From Trinickia diaoshuihuensis (GTDB lineage: Bacteria > Pseudomonadota > Gammaproteobacteria > Burkholderiales > Burkholderiaceae): a stretch of 64,000 bases of DNA. Below the pieces are notes generated by a model, which worked only from the letters and a program-made list of their open reading frames with translations, ran no database searches and was not told the origin of the DNA. Shown piece after piece: positions 17,634 to 26,189 of this stretch. Position numbers and translations under genes: made by a program. The stretch covers positions 248,001-312,000 of the forward strand of contig NZ_QUBS01000090.1 of assembly GCF_003390925.1 (NCBI RefSeq). Reading direction: 5' to 3'. The stretch's first letter is position 1. Each line of letters opens with the position of its first letter.

Positions 17634-18619
17634 TTGGATCCTTCCTCGTAATGCGCTTCTTGGGAACGGCCAGCGGAAATGACACTCACCGGTGCCTGAC
17701 GGCGTTCGTCAACGGTCAAGCGAAACACGTCCGGGCGGCTGTAATGGCCCGTCACGTCGAAATCGAACTTACCGCGGGCGATGTTTCGCAGATCGATCTC
17801 CGCCGTCAAAATGGTTTCCTCACCGAACGCCGGACCGGCAAGGATTCGGCCAAACGGATCGACGATGCAACTCCCACCGGCCTGCACGACCGCTTCGGGA
17901 TCGTCGCCGAACGGGCTGGGGTATTGCTCCGGATAGTCGCCGCGCCGTAAAAACTGATTGCTCGCAAGGACGTAGCACCGGCCTTCGATCGCGATATGCT
18001 GCATCGAGGCAACCCAGCTCGGCCGCGAATCGGCCGTCGGCGCACAGTAGAGCTGAATCCCTTTCGCATACATGGCCGTGCGCATCATCGGCATGTAGTT
18101 CTCCCAGCAAATCACCGCTCCGAGTTTGCCTAGATCCGTGTCGAGCACGGGCATGGTCGAACCGTCACCGTAACCCCAGATCAATCGCTCCGCACCGGTC
18201 GGCATCAACTTGCGATGCTTGCCGACAAATGCTCCGGTCGGACCGAAAAACAGCACGCAGCAATAGAGTGTTCCCGCATCGCGCTCGATCACGCCGATCA
18301 CGATATGGACGCCATGACATCCCGCAATAGCGCCCAATTCCTCCACGTACGGCCCCGGTACATCGATCGCCGCTTCCCAATACTCCCGATAGGCGTCTCT
18401 TCCTTCGTCACTGCGTCCGCCCACGTACGACCCAAACACATGCCCCTTCGGATACCCGCCGACGAACGCTTCGGGGAAGACCACCAGCTTGGCGCCTCGA
18501 GATACGGCCGATGCAACCAGATCCTCCACTTTGGCTAACGTCTGGCGCTGATCGAAAGGCACCGGCGTGCCTTGAACGACTGCCGCGATCCATGGGGCTT
18601 GCGTCTTCAACTCACTCAC
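17630..18619 (-). CDS. Nitrilase (aliphatic/aromatic nitrile hydrolase)
   Basis: A 329-residue nitrilase-superfamily enzyme with the complete Glu-Lys-Cys triad: E50 in VVFPEAFVGGYP, K137 in HRKLMPTGAER and nucleophile C171 in AVICWENYMP. The CWENYMP form indicates a true nitrilase rather than an amidase. The start is a GTG at 18619, four bases after AAGGAGG; the ATG at 18697 would add 26 residues that do not match the family. It is the first gene of a two-gene operon with the dehydratase and diverges from the IclR regulator. Confidence 0.92.
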   Translation of the reverse strand: MSELKTQAPWIAAVVQGTPVPFDQRQTLAKVEDLVASAVSRGAKLVVFPEAFVGGYPKGHVFGSYVGGRSDEGRDAYREYWEAAIDVPGPYVEELGAIAGCHGVHIVIGVIERDAGTLYCCVLFFGPTGAFVGKHRKLMPTGAERLIWGYGDGSTMPVLDTDLGKLGAVICWENYMPMMRTAMYAKGIQLYCAPTADSRPSWVASMQHIAIEGRCYVLASNQFLRRGDYPEQYPSPFGDDPEAVVQAGGSCIVDPFGRILAGPAFGEETILTAEIDLRNIARGKFDFDVTGHYSRPDVFRLTVDERRQAPVSVISAGRSQEAHYEEGSK

Positions 18620-18636
18620 ATCGCCTCCTTGTGTAT

Positions 18637-18654
18637 CTATAGTGAACGTGATAG
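18637..18654. promoter_or_regulatory. Imperfect dyad between nitrilase and IclR genes
   Basis: CTAT-N10-ATAG, inside a longer partial inverted repeat, sits in the 120-base divergent region. The position suits an IclR operator; the assignment is speculative. Confidence 0.35.
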
Positions 18655-18739
18655 TATCAATAAAGAACATCGTAGTCTCTTGCCGAATACTTGGCAAGTG
18701 GCGCGCGTTCGTCTTTGTCTAACGATTCGAGGAGAGGTG

Positions 18740-19483
18740 ATGGGTGAAATCGCGACGGTCAATAGCGTTGAGCACGCCATTCGTCTCGTCGAGTTGATGG
18801 CCGCCTCGGAACTCGGGCTCGGCGTCAGCCAGTTGGCGCAGTCCTTGGACCTGCCGCGCGCGACGGTCTATCGGCTACTTAAAACGTTGATACAACGTGA
18901 GTGGATCGTTCAGGAGGACAAAGCCTATCGGCTCAGCTTGCGTCTGACCGGGCTCTTTCAAGGCGTGGGCGCCGGCGCGCAGGCGGCGCTGGCCGAGCGG
19001 GTCAAGCCGCTATTGCAAAGCCTCGTCAACGAGACAGGGGAAACGGCCCACTTTGCCGTGCTCGATGGCGATCGCGTCGTCTATCTCGCGAAGGTCGATT
19101 CACCTCACCCGATTCGTATGTTTTCTCAAGTGGGTTGGCGCGGGCCGCTGCATGCAACCGGTGTCGGCAAGGTACTGCTCGCTTCGCTCGAAGCGAAATT
19201 GCTTTCACGCGTGTGCGACGAGGGACTCGAACGTTTTACGCCCAATACCATCGTCGAGAAGGCAAAGCTCGAGGCGGAACTCGCGCAGATCCGCAAGCAA
19301 GGTTACGCGGTGGATGCGGAGGAACTCATCGCGGGTTTGACGTGCGTGGCCGTACCGCTGCTGCGCGGCAACGAGGTCCTGGGTGCGATATCGGTCGCGG
19401 GTCCGACCGCGCGCGTGGGCAATCCGAAAGCGCTGGCGAAGGTCTTGAGCGCAGCCGTCACGGCGTCGCGGGTATCGGCGTAG
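18740..19483 (+). CDS. IclR-family transcriptional regulator
   Basis: A 247-residue IclR regulator. The N-terminal winged helix (LVELMAASELGLGVSQLAQSL, RATVYRLLKTLIQ) is followed by the effector domain, with ETAHFAVLDGDRVVYLAKVDS and LHATGVGKVLLASL at the expected positions. The ATG at 18740 is chosen for its GAGGAGAGG ribosome binding site and because the family alignment begins there; upstream in-frame codons reach into the nitrilase promoter. It likely controls the divergent nitrilase operon. Confidence 0.92.
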   Translation: MGEIATVNSVEHAIRLVELMAASELGLGVSQLAQSLDLPRATVYRLLKTLIQREWIVQEDKAYRLSLRLTGLFQGVGAGAQAALAERVKPLLQSLVNETGETAHFAVLDGDRVVYLAKVDSPHPIRMFSQVGWRGPLHATGVGKVLLASLEAKLLSRVCDEGLERFTPNTIVEKAKLEAELAQIRKQGYAVDAEELIAGLTCVAVPLLRGNEVLGAISVAGPTARVGNPKALAKVLSAAVTASRVSA

Positions 19484-19587
19484 CTTTCGTTTCGGCCGGA
19501 CGCGATCGCATCCGGCCAATTCGCTTACGTCGCGTCCCGCAACAGGTTCAAGATTCGCCCAGAGATGGCCGATGATTCCCCGGCCGA

Positions 19588-20898
19588 TCAGTCGAGCGAG
19601 AGCGCCGATGCGATTGCATAGATGTCGATCGACGTGCCGTAAGGCATCTGCACTTCGACCATCACTTCCGGACGATCGGACGTCGGAAAGAACTGTTTCT
19701 TCACGACAGCCATCCCTGCAACGGCCACCACGAACGAGCCGATTACGATTGTCGCGACCATCCATTTACCCTCGACGACACGCACGAGGAAGCGGCGGAA
19801 GCGTTGGTACCTGGGCGTGTTGTAGATCGCCTCGTGTCCACCCTCGATTCGGGGTATCTCGGGCAACAACTTCACGCCGAGATAGGGCGTAAAGACGACG
19901 GCGACGACCCAGGACGTGACCAACGCGATGCCGACGATCCAGAACATGTTGCTCGTGTATTCGCCGGCCGTCGATCGTGCAAAGCCGTTCGGCATGAAGC
20001 CGACGGCCGTGACGAGCGTGCCGGAGAGCATCGGCGCGGCCGTGTGGCTCCATGCGTACGCCGATGCCTGAACGCGGCTGTAGCCCTCCTCCATTTTGAC
20101 GACCATCATTTCGATGGCGATGATCGCGTCGTCGGCCAGCAGGCCGAGCGCCAGAATCAACGACCCGAGGGTGATGCGGTCGAAATTCCTCCCCGTCGCG
20201 GCCATCACGATGAATACGCCGGCAAGCGTGAGCGGCACTGCCGCCGACACGACGATCCCCACACGCCAGCCCATGCTCGCGAAACTGACGATCATGACGA
20301 CAAGCAATGCGACGAAAAACTTGATCATGAATTCATCGATGGACGAATGAATATTGACGGCTTGATCCGTGACTTTCGTCAAACTCATTCCCAGCGGCAA
20401 ACCCGCGTTGATCTTCTCCACTTCCTGATCGAGCGCCGCGCCGAGGTTCGAGCCATTCCAGCCGTCGCGCATGACGACGCCCAACAGTAAGGCGGGCTCG
20501 CCGTCGTTGCGGATCTGGAATGTCGCCGGGTCTTCGTAACCGCGTTCGACGTTCGCCACGTCGGACAGCTTGAGCGTGCGTCCCTGAACGACGATCGGCG
20601 TATCGCGGATTTTTTGGAGTTTGTCGAAGGCGCCTTCGACGCGAATAAAGACTTGCGCGCCGCCCGTATCGATCGAGCCGGCCGGCGTGAGCACGTTCTG
20701 GCCGTTCAGCGCCGCGAAAATTTCTTGGGGCGTGACGCCGAGCGTGGCGAGGCGGTCGTGCGAGAAGGAGATGAAAATCCGCTGTGCCTGTTCGCCGACG
20801 ATATTGACTTTCTTCACGCCTGCCACGTGAAGGAGCCGCCGACGAAGCGCTTCGGCGTCGCGCACCAGTAGCCGTTCGGGCTGCCCTTTCGCCTTCAG
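19588..20898 (-). pseudogene. Internal fragment of an RND efflux pump
   Basis: The minus-strand frame from about 20898 to 19627 encodes the porter and transmembrane middle of an AcrB-type pump: KAKGQPERLLVRDAEALR, PQEIFAALNGQNV, GLLADDAIIAIEMMV (transmembrane helix 4; one Asp pair retained) and KKQFFPTSDRPEVMVEVQMP. It lacks roughly the first 150 and the last 450 residues of the usual 1,030, and ends in 12 unrelated codons before the stop. At its 5' side it abuts, head to head, a fragment of an outer-membrane factor. A non-functional relic. Confidence 0.85.
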
Positions 20899-20905
20899 CG
20901 CAACG

Positions 20906-21493
20906 GTGCCGGTCCTCACGGCAAATCTCGATGCGGCCATGAACTCGCTCGATGTCATGCTGGGCTCGCCGCCGGGCACGCATCGCACGGAGCTTGCCGC
21001 CGCCGCGCCGATTCCCGCGGCACCCTCCATCGGCGATATGGGCAAGCCCGCGGATCCGCTGCAACGGCGGCCCGACCTGATCGCGGCCGAGCGTCGTCTC
21101 GCCGCGTCGAATGCCCGTATCGGCGCGGCGATCGGCGAGTACTACCCGAAGCTTTCGCTCTCCGCGCTGCTCGGGAGCGCCACCGCGGTATCGGCCGGCA
21201 CGCTGTTCTCGGGCGGCGCCACCCAAGCCGCGGGGCTTTTGGGTTTGCGTTGGCGCTTGTTCGATTTCGGCCGCATCAATGCCGAAGTGGGCGAGGCGAA
21301 GGGCAAGGACGCCGAAGCGCTCGCAGCCTATCGCCAAGCCGTCCTGCATGCCGACGAAACACTGCTTCAGGCGGCCGATGCGAGGGCGCAAGCGCAAACG
21401 GAATCGGCTCGCGCGGCGATTGCGACATTCAAGGCGCTCGGCGGCGGATGGGATACCTCCGCGGATCCGGTGCGGTTGTCGTCGGCCGATTGA
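20906..21493 (+). pseudogene. 3' fragment of a NodT-type outer-membrane efflux lipoprotein
   Basis: This frame starts inside an outer-membrane factor (LTANLDAAMNSLDVMLGSPPG) and continues through RRPDLIAAERRLAASNARIG, EYYPKLSLSALLGSA and LRWRLFDFGRINAEV to FKALGGGWD. The lipoprotein signal and about 250 N-terminal residues are missing. The long helix that should precede the end is also shortened: VLHADETLLQ joins the region before the helix directly to its last segment, which implies an in-frame loss of about 50-60 residues. It shares the breakpoint at about 20900 with the RND fragment. Confidence 0.8.
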
Positions 21494-21508
21494 TCGAGCC
21501 GACGCGCA

Positions 21509-22081
21509 CTAAGCGCGCTTGGCCCCGATGAACGCCGTCAGTTGTTCGCTCACGTCGCTGAGGATTTCGTTCGAAAATGACGGATCGACATCGTCGACGG
21601 CCCTCGACAGCGCCATCGCTCCCACCATCGCCGCCAGCATCGTCACCGCCTTAGCCTTGTCTCCCGGTTCGCCGGCGGACGTTAGCATCGATCGGAGCAG
21701 CTCGACGTATTGTTCGATCCCATCGCGAAACGCTTGACGTGTTCCCCCAGGCTGCCGCCATACCTCGGACGCCAGTGCCGCGTTCGGGCAGCCCATCTCG
21801 GGATGATCGCGGTGCATCGGCGACAAATAGCGCACGACGAACTCGGCAGCGGACAACCCCGCCAATCCTCTGACGGTGTCGTCGAAGGCACGTTTCGTCG
21901 CGGCCTCGGCGAGCGCTTCCTTCGAGCCGTAGTGGCTGTACAGCGCGCCATGCGTCAAGCCCGCCGCGCCCGCCACCGCCGCCACGCTCATTTGGTCGAA
22001 ACCGCGCTCGCGCATCAACGCCGCCGCGGCTTTTTCGATCGCTTCCCGGTTCTCGCTCGCACGCGCCTTCGTAACCTTCAT
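21509..22081 (-). CDS. TetR/AcrR-family repressor
   Basis: A 190-residue TetR-type regulator with its helix-turn-helix in MRERGFDQMSVAAVAGAAGLTHGALYSHYGSKEAL. The rest is an all-helical ligand domain of the YcdC/AcrR C-terminal type (RDHPEMGCPNAAL). The ATG at 22081 is chosen because AGGAGAG lies just upstream; the longer frame to 22123 adds 14 residues of no family character. It diverges from the SDR gene. Two matching ATTGC-N4-GCAAT dyads in the shared intergenic region suggest it represses both itself and the SDR gene. Confidence 0.92.
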   Translation of the reverse strand: MKVTKARASENREAIEKAAAALMRERGFDQMSVAAVAGAAGLTHGALYSHYGSKEALAEAATKRAFDDTVRGLAGLSAAEFVVRYLSPMHRDHPEMGCPNAALASEVWRQPGGTRQAFRDGIEQYVELLRSMLTSAGEPGDKAKAVTMLAAMVGAMALSRAVDDVDPSFSNEILSDVSEQLTAFIGAKRA

Positions 22082-22148
22082 ATCTATCTCTCCTGTACAT
22101 CCGACGGCAAAGCCCCGAGGCAACGTTCAGGTTGTTTCGGAACTATTG

Positions 22149-22162
22149 ATTGCAATCGCAAT
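22149..22162. promoter_or_regulatory. Candidate TetR operator (site 1)
   Basis: ATTGC-AATC-GCAAT is a 5+4+5 dyad 68 bases upstream of the TetR start. A copy with identical arms lies at 22272-22285. Confidence 0.6.
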
Positions 22163-22271
22163 TTTACCGCCTGAACAGCCGGATGACAGGCGGGCGGCAT
22201 CCGGCGCCGCCCGGTACCGGCCGTCGAAAAAACGCTTGACTTTATTCATTGCAAGCCCAATCATTCTATAC

Positions 22272-22285
22272 ATTGCGATCGCAAT
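22272..22285. promoter_or_regulatory. Candidate TetR operator (site 2)
   Basis: ATTGC-GATC-GCAAT is a perfect 14-bp palindrome about 45 bases before the SDR start, overlapping the AT-rich TATACA region where a promoter -10 would lie. Confidence 0.65.
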
Positions 22286-22327
22286 TAAAAAGAACGCGAG
22301 CACTTCATCCCCAACTCGGAGTCGAAC

Positions 22328-23068
22328 ATGAATATCGAAGGATCGGTCGTACTGCTCACTGGCGCGAACGGCGGAATCGGGCGTGCATTCGTCGAACAAC
22401 TGCTCAAGCGCGGCGCGTCGAAGATCTATCTAGGTGTGCGAAACCCCGCGGCCGTGCAGGACCTCGTCGGCCAGTCGGATCGACTCGTTCCGATCGAACT
22501 CGATCTGAGCCGGCCGGATCAGATCGCCCGCGCCGCAAGCGCCGTGTCGGATATCAATCTGCTGATCAACAATGCCGGAACGGCCGCTTTTAGCGGTGCG
22601 CTGTCCGCCCGCGATACGACCGGCGCGCGAGCCGAAATGGAAGCCAATTACTTCGGCGTGCTTGCCCTCTCGCAAGCCTTACGCGATACCGCGGCGTTTC
22701 ACGCCGGCGGCGCCATCGTCAATATTCTTTCGGTCCTGTCCCATATCACGCTGCCCGTTGCCGGCACGTACTCGGCGTCGAAGGCCGCCGCCTTGCACCT
22801 CACGCGTACGTTGCGCGCCGAACTGAAATCGCGCGGCGTGCAAGTTCTGGCCGTCCTGCCCGCGCAAACCGACACCGCAATGGGCGCCGCGTTGCCCGAG
22901 CCGAAACTGACGCCGCAGCAGGTCGCATCCGGGGCACTCGACGCACTAGCCGCCGGCGCGGAAGAGGTGTTCCCCGGCGAACTGTCGCAGGCCACCGCGA
23001 AGGCATTCAAGGACGACCCGGAGGGCATCCAAGCGCAATTGGCGCAACTCGTTCACGCAATCGATTGA
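22328..23068 (+). CDS. Short-chain dehydrogenase/reductase
   Basis: A 246-residue classical SDR with the cofactor motif TGANGGIG at residues 11-18, LINNAG, and the catalytic YSASK (Tyr-x3-Lys). The residue before the Tyr loop, Ser in NILSVLSHI, completes the Ser-Tyr-Lys triad. It is NAD(P)-dependent with unknown substrate. It starts at an ATG behind CGGAG and is divergent from the TetR gene with shared operator-like dyads, so it is probably induced by the compound it reduces. Confidence 0.92.
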   Translation: MNIEGSVVLLTGANGGIGRAFVEQLLKRGASKIYLGVRNPAAVQDLVGQSDRLVPIELDLSRPDQIARAASAVSDINLLINNAGTAAFSGALSARDTTGARAEMEANYFGVLALSQALRDTAAFHAGGAIVNILSVLSHITLPVAGTYSASKAAALHLTRTLRAELKSRGVQVLAVLPAQTDTAMGAALPEPKLTPQQVASGALDALAAGAEEVFPGELSQATAKAFKDDPEGIQAQLAQLVHAID

Positions 23069-23074
23069 ACGGCG

Positions 23075-23503
23075 TCACCGCTTGCCGGTCAAGCTGAACA
23101 ACGCCTTACGTAACGCCTTGGCGCGGCGCTCGCCGAATTGCTGTTCGAATTCGTTCTGCGCCGAGCGCCACGCCCGTTTCGCCTGACCAAACGTCCGTAA
23201 GCCGAGTTTGGTCAAGTTGAGCGTATGGGCGCGCGCATCGCCCTCCGACACGCCTGCCTGCACCAAGCCGTCGCGCTGCAACGGCTTGAGCGCGCGCAAC
23301 AGCGTCGTGCGATCCATCACGAGCGCCTCGGCAAGCTCGCTCATGAGCATGTCCTCCCGGCGCGAAAGCGCCGCCATGATCGAAAACTGCGCGGGCGTCA
23401 CGCCGATCGGCTGCAAATGCCGCTCGTAAATTTGTGTGACGAAACGCGCTGCCTGGCGCAGGGCGAAGCAGTTGCAAGCATCGGCTATCTGAATATCGTC
23501 CAT
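23075..23503 (-). CDS. MarR-family regulator (copy 1)
   Basis: A 142-residue winged-helix regulator: RQAARFVTQIYERHL, PAQFSIMAALSRRE and the recognition region MSELAEALVMDRTTLLRALKPLQRDGLV. It begins at ATG 23503; the open frame extends far upstream but only as antisense of the LysR gene. It shares close similarity with the second MarR at 24589. It diverges from the LysR gene across a TGTGC-GTAT-GCACA dyad. Confidence 0.88.
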   Translation of the reverse strand: MDDIQIADACNCFALRQAARFVTQIYERHLQPIGVTPAQFSIMAALSRREDMLMSELAEALVMDRTTLLRALKPLQRDGLVQAGVSEGDARAHTLNLTKLGLRTFGQAKRAWRSAQNEFEQQFGERRAKALRKALFSLTGKR

Positions 23504-23518
23504 GACGAGCAATCTATA

Positions 23519-23532
23519 TGTGCGTATGCACA
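23519..23532. promoter_or_regulatory. Candidate MarR operator (site 1)
   Basis: TGTGC-GTAT-GCACA is a perfect 5+4+5 dyad between the divergent MarR and LysR genes. Related sites occur at the second MarR start and before emrA. Confidence 0.65.
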
Positions 23533-23593
23533 GAGTCAATTTATACTGCTCGGTATCCCCCAAGACGGCCGAAACAGCCGCGAGCACACGCGC

Positions 23594-24502
23594 ATGGACT
23601 ATTTCGACAAACTGCGGCTCTTTCGATCCGTCGTGGAGCAACGCAGCTTCACCCGCGCCGCCGACATTCACGGCGTGGCCCGCCCCGTGGTATCGCGCGC
23701 GATCGCCGAACTCGAGGCGCGCTTCGGTTGCCGGCTGCTGCACCGTACCACACGGCAAGTTACGTTGACGGAAGCGGCCGAACGGATTTACGAGCGGTGC
23801 GCAGCCGCACTCGACGAACTCGATTCGCTCGAAGCGGAGACCGTCACGCACACGCGCGAGCCCGACGGCCTGCTGCGGCTCGTCGCGCACACGAGCGCCA
23901 CGCTCAATCGCCTCGTGCCGCTGATTGCGGGTTTCAAGGCCGCCCATCCGAAGGTGCGCCTCGACGTCACGCTGACGGAGCGGCCCGTCGATCTCGTCGG
24001 CGAGGGCTATGACATCGGCATCGTCGTACCGTACATGCTCACGAGCGAATCGACCGTCGTACGGCTCATCGAGCGTATTCCGTTCGTTATCGTCGCCACA
24101 CCCGAGTATCTGCGGACTCATGGGCGGCCCACCATGCCGGCCGAGCTGGCCGACCACCTGTTCGTGCCGATGTCGCCGTCGATCCGGCGCCCCGCGCTCG
24201 CGTTCAATCACGAAGGGGAAACGATAACCGTGCCGTACCGGTTCGACGTCTCCTCGAACAGCCCCGTGTTCAATCGCGAAATGGTCGCCCGCCATTTCGG
24301 CATCGGCGTCGTGCCGAAAGGGCTCGTCGAGCAGGAGCTTGCGTCCGGCATCCTCGTTCAAATACTCGAAGACGCCGATCTCGTCGACGCGTTCGTCGAA
24401 ATCAAACTCGCCTATGCGAACCGCGCGCTACTGCCGGCGAAGGTCAAAGCGTTTATCGACTATACGGCAGCCTACAGCGAGAACGTCGAGCCGGTACGGT
24501 AA
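23594..24502 (+). CDS. LysR-family regulator
   Basis: A 302-residue LysR regulator of the CrgA/DmlR-like group: MDYFDKLRLFRSVVEQRSFTRAAD at the start, VARPVVSRAIAELEARFG for the recognition helix, RLLHRTTRQVTLTEA next, and DLVGEGYDIGI in the effector domain. The start at 23594 coincides with the family start. It is divergent from MarR copy 1 and followed by MarR copy 2 and the EmrAB-NodT pump; it may control the pump or only itself. Confidence 0.9.
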   Translation: MDYFDKLRLFRSVVEQRSFTRAADIHGVARPVVSRAIAELEARFGCRLLHRTTRQVTLTEAAERIYERCAAALDELDSLEAETVTHTREPDGLLRLVAHTSATLNRLVPLIAGFKAAHPKVRLDVTLTERPVDLVGEGYDIGIVVPYMLTSESTVVRLIERIPFVIVATPEYLRTHGRPTMPAELADHLFVPMSPSIRRPALAFNHEGETITVPYRFDVSSNSPVFNREMVARHFGIGVVPKGLVEQELASGILVQILEDADLVDAFVEIKLAYANRALLPAKVKAFIDYTAAYSENVEPVR

Positions 24503-24581
24503 TCGCCGCCGATTGGTACAAGCACGGCACCAATCTGATCCATTCCCGCATATCGCTTCTTGCATAGCTCGGCACATAACA

Positions 24582-24595
24582 TGTGCATATGCATA
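24582..24595. promoter_or_regulatory. Candidate MarR operator (site 2)
   Basis: TGTGC-ATAT-GCATA matches sites 1 and 3 and overlaps the start codon region of MarR copy 2, as in an autorepressed gene. Confidence 0.55.
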
Positions 24596-25020
24596 GGCCT
24601 ACTCTCATCGATGACGACTGTTTCGCCGTCCGGCAGGCCGCCCGTCGAATCTCGCAGTTTTACGAGCGCTACCTGTCGCATGCGGGCATCACCGCCTCGC
24701 AGTACAGCATCCTCGCGCTGCTGAGCGATCGCCCCGGTCTGACGATGGCGGCCCTCTCGAGCGCCCTCGTCATCGAACGTTCCGCCCTGCTGCGTGCGCT
24801 CAAACCGCTCGTGAGCGCGGCGCTCGTGGCAGGCCATTGCGAGGATAACCGCCGGCGGCTCAGCTACATGCTGACCGCCGACGGTGAAGCAAAGGTCGCA
24901 CGGGCGCATACGTATTGGCTCGCCGCACAAGACGCGTTCGAGCGGCGTTTCGGGACCTCCGAGGCCGCGCGGCTCCGAGACGAACTATTCCGAGTCACGC
25001 ACCAGATCCCGGAACGTTGA
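24589..25020 (+). CDS. MarR-family regulator (copy 2)
   Basis: A 143-residue MarR protein paralogous to the one at 23075-23503: FAVRQAARRISQFYERYL, SQYSILALLSDRPG and MAALSSALVIERSALLRALKPLV. ATG at 24589 is preferred; a GTG two codons earlier is possible and sits inside the operator-like dyad. It is followed after 64 bases by emrA, which has the same kind of dyad in its leader, so it is the likely local repressor of the efflux pump. Confidence 0.88.
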   Translation: MHRPTLIDDDCFAVRQAARRISQFYERYLSHAGITASQYSILALLSDRPGLTMAALSSALVIERSALLRALKPLVSAALVAGHCEDNRRRLSYMLTADGEAKVARAHTYWLAAQDAFERRFGTSEAARLRDELFRVTHQIPER

Positions 25021-25061
25021 CGCAATCCCTAGATCGGCGCGCCGCGTCGATCGTTTTAATG

Positions 25062-25075
25062 AGTGCATATACACA
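25062..25075. promoter_or_regulatory. Candidate MarR operator (site 3)
   Basis: AGTGC-ATAT-ACACA, ten bases before the emrA ATG, matches TGTGC-ATAT-GCACA at 8 of 10 arm positions. Confidence 0.5.
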
Positions 25076-25084
25076 GGTGAAGCG

Positions 25085-26176
25085 ATGGATACGACACAGA
25101 CTTCCGTCTCTCGCGAGGCGGCTCCGGCCCTAGACGCCGTGCGGCAGCGCCGGCGGATCCCTTGGATGGCGATCGCGGTATCCGCCGTGGTAGTGGTCGT
25201 GGCGTCGGCCGCACTCTATTGGAACTTCGTGCTGCGCTTCGAGCAAAGCACCGACGATGCCTATGTGGGCGGCAACGTCACGGTGCTTGCGCCGAAGGTC
25301 AACGGGTTCGTCGAGCAAATCCTCGTCACCGACAATCAGCGTGTCAAGGCCGGCGACGTGCTCGTTCGACTCGACTCACGAGACTATGACGCGAAGCTCG
25401 CGCAGGCGAGCGCCGAAGTCGATAGCGCGCGCGCCGCCGTCGCCGAACTGCAGGCCAAGCAGCAACTGCAATTCGCGGTGATCGGCCAGCATGCGGCGGA
25501 TAAGAGCGCGTCCGCGGCCGAATTGACGCGCGCCGCATCGGACAAAGTGCGCTATGGCGAACTCGTGAAATCCGACGCCGTGTCCAATCAGATCGTCGAG
25601 CGGGCCGACGCTGATTACACGAAGGCGAGCGCCGGTCTCGCGCGCAGCGACGCCGCGCTGCTCGCGGCACAGCGCCAGCTCGACGTGCTCGGCGCGCAGA
25701 TCGTCGATGCCCGCGCTCGCGTGAGCACCGCGCTGGCCGCGCAAAAAGTCGCGGCGCTGAACGTCGAGTACACGACGATCCGCTCGCCGGTGGACGGCTA
25801 CGTCGGCAACCGGACCGGCCGAGTCGGCATGCTCGCGAACGTGGGCGCCCCGCTGCTGACCATCGTGCCGGCCTCGGGTCTTTGGATCGATGCGAACTTC
25901 AAGGAAGACCAACTGAAGCGGATGCATCCGGGTGATCGCGTCGATATCTCGCTCGACGCCTCCAGCGTGAGTCTGCATGGTCACGTCGATAGTCTCGCGC
26001 CCGCGACCGGTGCGACCTTCAGCGTGCTACCCGCCGAGAACGCGACCGGTAACTTCACGAAGATCGTGCAGCGCGTACCCGTGCGCGTCCTGCTCGACCC
26101 GCAGCCCGATCTGGAAAACGTGCTGCGCCCCGGGCTATCCGCCGTCGTGACGGTGCACACCGGCCGCGCGCACTGA
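25085..26176 (+). CDS. emrA: EmrA-type periplasmic adaptor (membrane fusion protein)
   Basis: A 363-residue HlyD/EmrA-family adaptor. An N-terminal anchor helix (about 24-45) is followed by the biotinyl-lipoyl half (STDDAYVGGNVTVLAPKVNG), a long coiled-coil hairpin (about 100-215), and the barrel domain with TTIRSPVDGYVGNRTGRVG and ASGLWIDANFKEDQLKRM. The start at 25085 is chosen because the helix and family start lie there; the longer frame overlaps the MarR gene. It links the EmrB transporter 13 bases downstream to the NodT outer-membrane factor. Confidence 0.93.
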   Translation: MDTTQTSVSREAAPALDAVRQRRRIPWMAIAVSAVVVVVASAALYWNFVLRFEQSTDDAYVGGNVTVLAPKVNGFVEQILVTDNQRVKAGDVLVRLDSRDYDAKLAQASAEVDSARAAVAELQAKQQLQFAVIGQHAADKSASAAELTRAASDKVRYGELVKSDAVSNQIVERADADYTKASAGLARSDAALLAAQRQLDVLGAQIVDARARVSTALAAQKVAALNVEYTTIRSPVDGYVGNRTGRVGMLANVGAPLLTIVPASGLWIDANFKEDQLKRMHPGDRVDISLDASSVSLHGHVDSLAPATGATFSVLPAENATGNFTKIVQRVPVRVLLDPQPDLENVLRPGLSAVVTVHTGRAH

Positions 26177-26189
26177 GACGGAGTCGATC

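Noticed and set aside
23504-24361. Long minus-strand open frame extending MarR copy 1 upstream
   Set aside because: It is antisense to the LysR gene; MarR similarity begins only at the ATG at 23503.
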